From the NCBI GenBank assembly GCA_903897565.1, contig CAIUCF010000851.1:1-17916 (forward strand): a stretch of 17,916 bases of DNA. The letters are read 5' to 3'. The notes beneath the pieces were generated by a model. The model was not told the DNA's origin and ran no database searches. It saw nothing but the letters and a program-made list of their open reading frames with translations. This document shows, one piece after another, positions 15,036 through 17,916 of this stretch. Origin of the DNA: an uncultured Rhodospirillales bacterium. Lineage in GTDB: Bacteria; Pseudomonadota; Alphaproteobacteria; ATCC43930; CGMCC-115725. How positions within the stretch are numbered: position 1 is the first letter of the stretch; each line of letters opens with the position of its first letter. Position numbers and translations under genes: made by a program.

Positions 15036-15518
15036 ATGTTTACCAATCCGGAATTCTGGATCGCCGTCTCCTTTGTTATCGCGCTGGTGATTCTGGTGAA
15101 GCTTGCCGGTGGCACGGTGATCGGTGCCCTGGACGCCCACGGCGCTCGCATCGCGGCCCAGCTCGACGAGGCGCGCAAACTGCGCGAAGAGGCGGAGGCA
15201 CTGCTTGCCGAGCAGCAGCGCCGCCAGCGTGACGCCATCAACGAGGCCAAGGACATCATCGCGCACGCCCATTCCGAAGCCGAGCGGATCAGCGGCGAAG
15301 CTGCGGCCGAACTGGAACGCTCGCTGCGGCTGCGCGAACTTCATGCCCGCGAGACGATCGCCCTGTCGGAGGCCAAGGCCGTGACGGAAGTACGCGGCGT
15401 CGTCGTCGACATCGCCATCGAGGCGGCCCGCCGGACGCTGACCGGCCATCTCGATCCGCAGCGGGGTTCCGCTTTGATCGACTCCGCCATCGCCGAGGTC
15501 GGCAGCCATCTCGGCTGA
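15036..15518 (+). CDS. atpF: F0 ATP synthase subunit b
   Basis: Second stalk subunit, 160 residues. It has an N-terminal membrane helix (about 5-27, NPEFWIAVSFVIALVILVK), then a long amphipathic helix rich in Ala, Glu, Arg and Leu, with a C-terminal delta-contact region ending VGSHLG. No bases separate it from the b' stop codon; its AGGAG (15021-15025) lies inside the end of atpF', ten bases before the ATG. It is the last gene of the F0 operon. F1 genes (atpHAGDC) are not here, as expected for split alphaproteobacterial atp operons. Confidence 0.95.
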   Translation: MFTNPEFWIAVSFVIALVILVKLAGGTVIGALDAHGARIAAQLDEARKLREEAEALLAEQQRRQRDAINEAKDIIAHAHSEAERISGEAAAELERSLRLRELHARETIALSEAKAVTEVRGVVVDIAIEAARRTLTGHLDPQRGSALIDSAIAEVGSHLG

Positions 15519-15528
15519 TTGACTGCAA

Positions 15529-15571
15529 GCTCCTGCCCAGGAGCCTGTACCATACCGAGGGCCGTTGCGGC
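15529..15571 (+). terminator. Possible 3' end structures of the atp operon
   Basis: GCTCCT-GCCC-AGGAGC (15529-15544) is a compact 6-bp hairpin ten bases after the atpF stop. A second hairpin, GCCG-TTG-CGGC, follows at 15561-15571. Neither has a U tract, so they are poor intrinsic terminators. They may stabilise the mRNA end, with Rho or downstream read-through finishing the transcript. Confidence 0.35.
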
Positions 15572-15601
15572 GGGCCCCGAGACGCCCGGTCGATCGAGGC
15601 G

Positions 15602-15620
15602 TTTGCGAATGATTCTCGCA
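15602..15620 (+). promoter_or_regulatory. Fur-box-like palindrome upstream of map
   Basis: TTTGCGAATGATTCTCGCA has GAAT-G-ATTC at its centre. Over TGATAATnATTATCA it matches 10 of 14 specified bases, and the TGCGAATGATTCTC part is very like common proteobacterial Fur sites. It ends 27 bases before the predicted -10 of map, so it would overlap the -35. No iron gene is close, and a chance match in spacer DNA is possible. Confidence 0.35.
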
Positions 15621-15647
15621 TAGCGCTCGCATCGCCGCGACGATTGC

Positions 15648-15684
15648 CTATATACTGAGACGTAAGGGCCCCGCCGTTGGCGGG
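15648..15684 (+). promoter_or_regulatory. Predicted map -10 and leader hairpin
   Basis: CTATATACT (15648-15656) is a strong alphaproteobacterial -10 (CTATAT), although no good -35 sits 17 bases before it. Transcription from here would begin near 15662. Almost at once the RNA could fold CCCGCC-GTT-GGCGGG (15670-15684), a 6-bp GC stem with a 3-nt loop. The leader to the map start would be about 125 nt. Confidence 0.4.
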
Positions 15685-15787
15685 ATCACCCGGTTGCCGG
15701 TTCTGGTTCGGTTCTCGCCTGCGAATCCAGGAACGTCCCCGCATGGTGTCTCGCCCGGAAGGACTGACCAAGGAACGAAGAACCGTC

Positions 15788-16630
15788 ATGACCGACAGCG
15801 CCGCGCTCGACTATGCCCCGATCTCGCTCGACGAGCGGGATCAGAATGAAATCCTCATCCATCCGGAGGAGGATTTCGTCGGCATGCGCAAGGCAGGCAA
15901 GCTGGCGGCCGAGGTCGTCGATTATGTGACCGAATTCGTCAAGCCGGGCGTAACCACCGACGAGCTCGATCGGCTCTGCCATGAGTTTATCCTCGATCAC
16001 GGTGCGATCCCGGCGCCGCTCAATTATCGCGGCTTTCCGAAATCGATCTGCACCTCGGTCAATCACGTGGTGTGCCACGGTATTCCCGGGGAGCGTCGTC
16101 TGGTCGACGGCGACATCATCAATCTCGACATCACGGTGATCCTCGACGGCTGGCATGGCGACACCAACAGGATGTTCCTGGTCGGCGACAAGGTGCCGCT
16201 GAAGGCGCGCCGCCTCGTTGAAATCACCTATGAGAGCCTGATGCGGGCCATCGCGATCGTGAAGCCCGGTATCCGCCTCGGCGCGATCGGCCACGCGATC
16301 CAGAGCTATGTCGAGCCGTTGCGCTGCTCCGTGGTCCGCGATTTCTGCGGCCACGGCATCGGCAAGGTCTTCCATACCGCGCCGCATGTCCTGCATTACG
16401 GGCGCCCGCACGAGGGCGTCGTGCTGAAGGAAGGCATGTTTTTCACGATCGAGCCGATGATCAATCTCGGCCGGCCCGAGGTCAAGATTCTGGCCGATGG
16501 CTGGACCGCGGTGACCAAGGACCGCTCGCTCTCGGCTCAGTTCGAGCACACGATCGGCGTCACCGCCACTGGGGCCGAGGTCTTTACCCTGTCGCCGAAG
16601 GGATTCAACTGCCCGCCTTACGGTTCATAA
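15788..16630 (+). CDS. map: Type I methionine aminopeptidase
   Basis: Removes the initiator methionine from nascent proteins after deformylation when the second residue is small. As called it has 280 residues in the pita-bread fold. The dinuclear metal ligands are all present: D114 (INLDITV), D125 (WHGDTNR), H189 (CGHGIG), E222 (FTIEPM) and E253 (FEHTIGV). H97 in VNHVVCHGIP is the conserved substrate-contacting histidine. The N-terminal 30 or so residues before the catalytic domain are an extension common in alphaproteobacterial homologues. Start choice is open: ATG 15788 has AAGGA a little far away (13 bases), and in-frame ATG 15743 has AGGA ten bases upstream and would add 15 residues. It is followed after 12 bases by radC. 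Confidence 0.96.
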   Translation: MTDSAALDYAPISLDERDQNEILIHPEEDFVGMRKAGKLAAEVVDYVTEFVKPGVTTDELDRLCHEFILDHGAIPAPLNYRGFPKSICTSVNHVVCHGIPGERRLVDGDIINLDITVILDGWHGDTNRMFLVGDKVPLKARRLVEITYESLMRAIAIVKPGIRLGAIGHAIQSYVEPLRCSVVRDFCGHGIGKVFHTAPHVLHYGRPHEGVVLKEGMFFTIEPMINLGRPEVKILADGWTAVTKDRSLSAQFEHTIGVTATGAEVFTLSPKGFNCPPYGS

Positions 16631-16642
16631 AGCCGGGAAGCG

Positions 16643-17359
16643 ATGGCGGGGCAGGCGAAACCCGATGATGCCGGAACCGACGACCGGCCAGATCATCTCG
16701 GTCACCGCCAGCGCCTGCGCGACAGGTTCCTCGTCGGCGGCGCCAGCGCACTGGCCGATTATGAATTGCTTGAGCTGCTGTTGTTTCCGGGCAAGCCGCG
16801 GCAGGACGTCAAGCCGCTCGCAAAGGCGCTGATCGCCCGATTCGGCAGCTTCGCCGGGGTGGTCAATGCCGAGGTGGAGCAGCTGAAGGCTGTTGCCGGC
16901 ATGGGCGATTCTTGCGTCGTGGCGATCAAAGCGGTCCGCGCAGGAATCGAGCGCGTGCTGCGTGAAGAGGTCGTCGGTAAACCCGTCTTGTCGTCATGGC
17001 AGAAGCTCCTCGACTACTGTGCGGCCTCCATGGCGCACGGCAAGATCGAAGAGTTCAGGCTGCTGTTCCTCGATCGCCGCAACGCCTTGATCGCCGACGA
17101 AGTCCAGCAGAAGGGCACCGTGGATCATACGCCGGTATACCCGCGCGAGGTCGTCAAGCGCGCCCTCGAACTTGGGGCGACCGCCCTGATCATGGTCCAC
17201 AACCATCCCTCTGGGGACCCGACGCCGTCGCGCGCCGACATCGAGATGACCCGTGAGGTCATGCGCGCGGCTGCGGTTCTCGGCGTGGCGGTCCATGACC
17301 ATGTCATCATCGGCCGCGGTGGCAACCACGCCAGCCTGAAGACGCTCGGGTTGATCTGA
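16643..17359 (+). CDS. radC: RadC-family JAMM-domain protein
   Basis: RadC/DUF2466 protein, 238 residues. The N-terminal helix-hairpin-helix region (about 40-90) includes YELLELLL and FGSFAGVVNAEVEQLKAVAGMG. The C-terminal JAMM/MPN+ metal-binding domain (about 115-238) has EEF as the likely upstream Glu and HNHPSGDPTPSRAD (186-199), which fits H-x-H-x7-S-x2-D. The fold suggests a zinc hydrolase, but the cellular role is unsettled; the old assignment to DNA repair in E. coli was withdrawn because the radC102 mutation mapped to recG. GGGAAG is six bases or less from the ATG. It is probably co-transcribed with map. Confidence 0.93.
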   Translation: MAGQAKPDDAGTDDRPDHLGHRQRLRDRFLVGGASALADYELLELLLFPGKPRQDVKPLAKALIARFGSFAGVVNAEVEQLKAVAGMGDSCVVAIKAVRAGIERVLREEVVGKPVLSSWQKLLDYCAASMAHGKIEEFRLLFLDRRNALIADEVQQKGTVDHTPVYPREVVKRALELGATALIMVHNHPSGDPTPSRADIEMTREVMRAAAVLGVAVHDHVIIGRGGNHASLKTLGLI

Positions 17360-17376
17360 GCGGAACGCCGGGATAA

Positions 17377-17442
17377 TTTACGCTCACTCAATGTTTTACG
17401 CGTAGCTTCGGGCACGTTGCCGCGGGGGCGGCCACGGGCAAC
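17377..17442. other. Direct repeat and hairpin in the radC-orphan spacer
   Basis: TTTACGC occurs at 17377-17383 and again at 17395-17401, eighteen bases apart start to start. Then GTTGCC (17416-17421) and GGCAAC (17437-17442) form a 6-bp stem around a 15-base GC-rich loop. There is no U tract, so it is not a standard terminator for radC. The direct repeat could be an operator or chance. Confidence 0.3.
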
Positions 17443-17450
17443 CGTCCAGC

Positions 17451-17479
17451 GTTGATCGGGCGGGCGGATACGGCTATAC
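17451..17479 (+). promoter_or_regulatory. Predicted promoter of the last gene
   Basis: GTTGAT (17451-17456), 17 bases, CTATAC (17474-17479): four of six and five of six matches to CTTGAC and CTATAT with ideal spacing. It points into the partial gene and would give a leader of about 65 nt. Confidence 0.5.
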
Positions 17480-17549
17480 CCCTTGTAATAGAGATGTAAT
17501 TTGGCACGATCACTCGCTGTTGAGCGAGACGCGCAATTTGAGGCCAATG

Positions 17550-17916
17550 ATGTACGAAGAATATCGCGCTCGATTGCAGGGAACGACGATCGATCCGAAT
17601 ACTTTTCTATCGACAGATTATTTTAATCTTTTCAATGAAGTGATCATGTTGTTCGGGATGCTCCCGGATATGCCGGATATGCTCGAAGAGATCGATCTCT
17701 GGACGTTCCGCACTTACTGCGAACATTTTCAAGCCTCGGGCCTCGCCTTCGCCGATCTCGCGATCGAGGTTTACCCGATGGCGCCGCAAGATTTGCGCAG
17801 CCGATTGGAAGCGCTCGTCGATGAAATGCGAGCCAATATCGAAGAGACTCGGGCCGAATTTCACCAATTGCTCGCCAACCATCAGGATGCCGCTCTCGCC
17901 GAGAAGGCCCTGAATC
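17550..17916 (+). CDS. Unrecognised protein, 3' truncated
   Basis: An open frame with no stop runs off the window edge; 122 residues are visible. I do not recognise a named family. It starts MYEEYRARLQGTTIDPNTF, looks soluble and mostly helical, and has no signal peptide or membrane helix. A short Met-rich acidic motif, MLPDMPDMLEEIDLW, is followed by a helix with FADLAIEVYPMAPQDLRSRLEAL and a charged C-terminal helix with RANIEETRAEFHQLLA. GAGG at 17540-17543 is six bases before ATG 17550 and three before an adjacent ATG at 17547, so I use the second. The open frame, a ribosome binding site and a plausible promoter support a real gene. Its codon use looks less GC-extreme than its neighbours (for example ACT, TTT, CTA, TCG, ACA in the first 25 codons). 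Confidence 0.75.
   Translation, partial: MYEEYRARLQGTTIDPNTFLSTDYFNLFNEVIMLFGMLPDMPDMLEEIDLWTFRTYCEHFQASGLAFADLAIEVYPMAPQDLRSRLEALVDEMRANIEETRAEFHQLLANHQDAALAEKALN

Noticed and set aside
16643..17359. RadC as a sign of a mobile island
   Set aside because: Some RadC homologues occur on prophages and islands, but here it follows map at 12 bases with matching GC-rich composition and no integrase or phage gene nearby.

Overview
The window is GC-rich chromosomal DNA that reads like core genome from an alphaproteobacterium, most likely a Rhodospirillales-type lineage. The reasons are: an F0 ATP synthase operon (atpI-atpB-atpE-atpF'-atpF) separate from F1 and carrying a b' subunit; an RNase E with a large acidic insertion in its S1 domain and a C-terminal GWW motif; the mutY/dciA/dsbA/smc neighbourhood; and promoters of the CTTGAC-N17/18-CTATNT kind. 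I see no insertion sequence, phage gene, CRISPR array, tRNA or rRNA.

Layout. (1) Positions 1-1198 hold the 3' two thirds of a propionyl-CoA-synthetase-like acyl-CoA ligase, which ends at a perfect bidirectional terminator shared with the convergent RNase E gene. (2) RNase E (minus strand, 1001 aa) is preceded by a long, probably structured leader and a predicted promoter. (3) Divergent from it is a two-gene unit encoding a MotA/TolQ/ExbB-type proton channel subunit and a MotB/OmpA-type peptidoglycan-anchored stator subunit. No flagellar or Tol genes are near. (4) mutY (minus) and dciA (plus) diverge from a shared CATG, so that their start codons overlap. dciA is followed by a secreted DsbA-like thiol oxidoreductase and by smc. 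(5) A good sigma-70-type promoter opens the F0 operon. (6) After a 269-base spacer with a Fur-box-like site and hairpins come map (methionine aminopeptidase) and radC. (7) The window ends inside an unrecognised gene that has its own predicted promoter.

How the genes fit together. The content is housekeeping: RNA turnover (RNase E), oxidised-guanine repair (MutY), replicative helicase loading (DciA), chromosome organisation (SMC), envelope thiol chemistry (DsbA-like), the proton path of ATP synthase, N-terminal methionine removal and a JAMM-domain RadC protein. The least understood parts are the MotA/OmpA-like pair, whose layout recalls the ZorA/ZorB motor of Zorya defence but lacks Zorya effectors, and the truncated last gene. 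I did not find a convincing new multi-gene system. The most interesting signals are arrangement and regulation: the interleaved mutY/dciA starts, the RNase E leader with an inverted repeat over its promoter, and hairpins on both sides of atpE.
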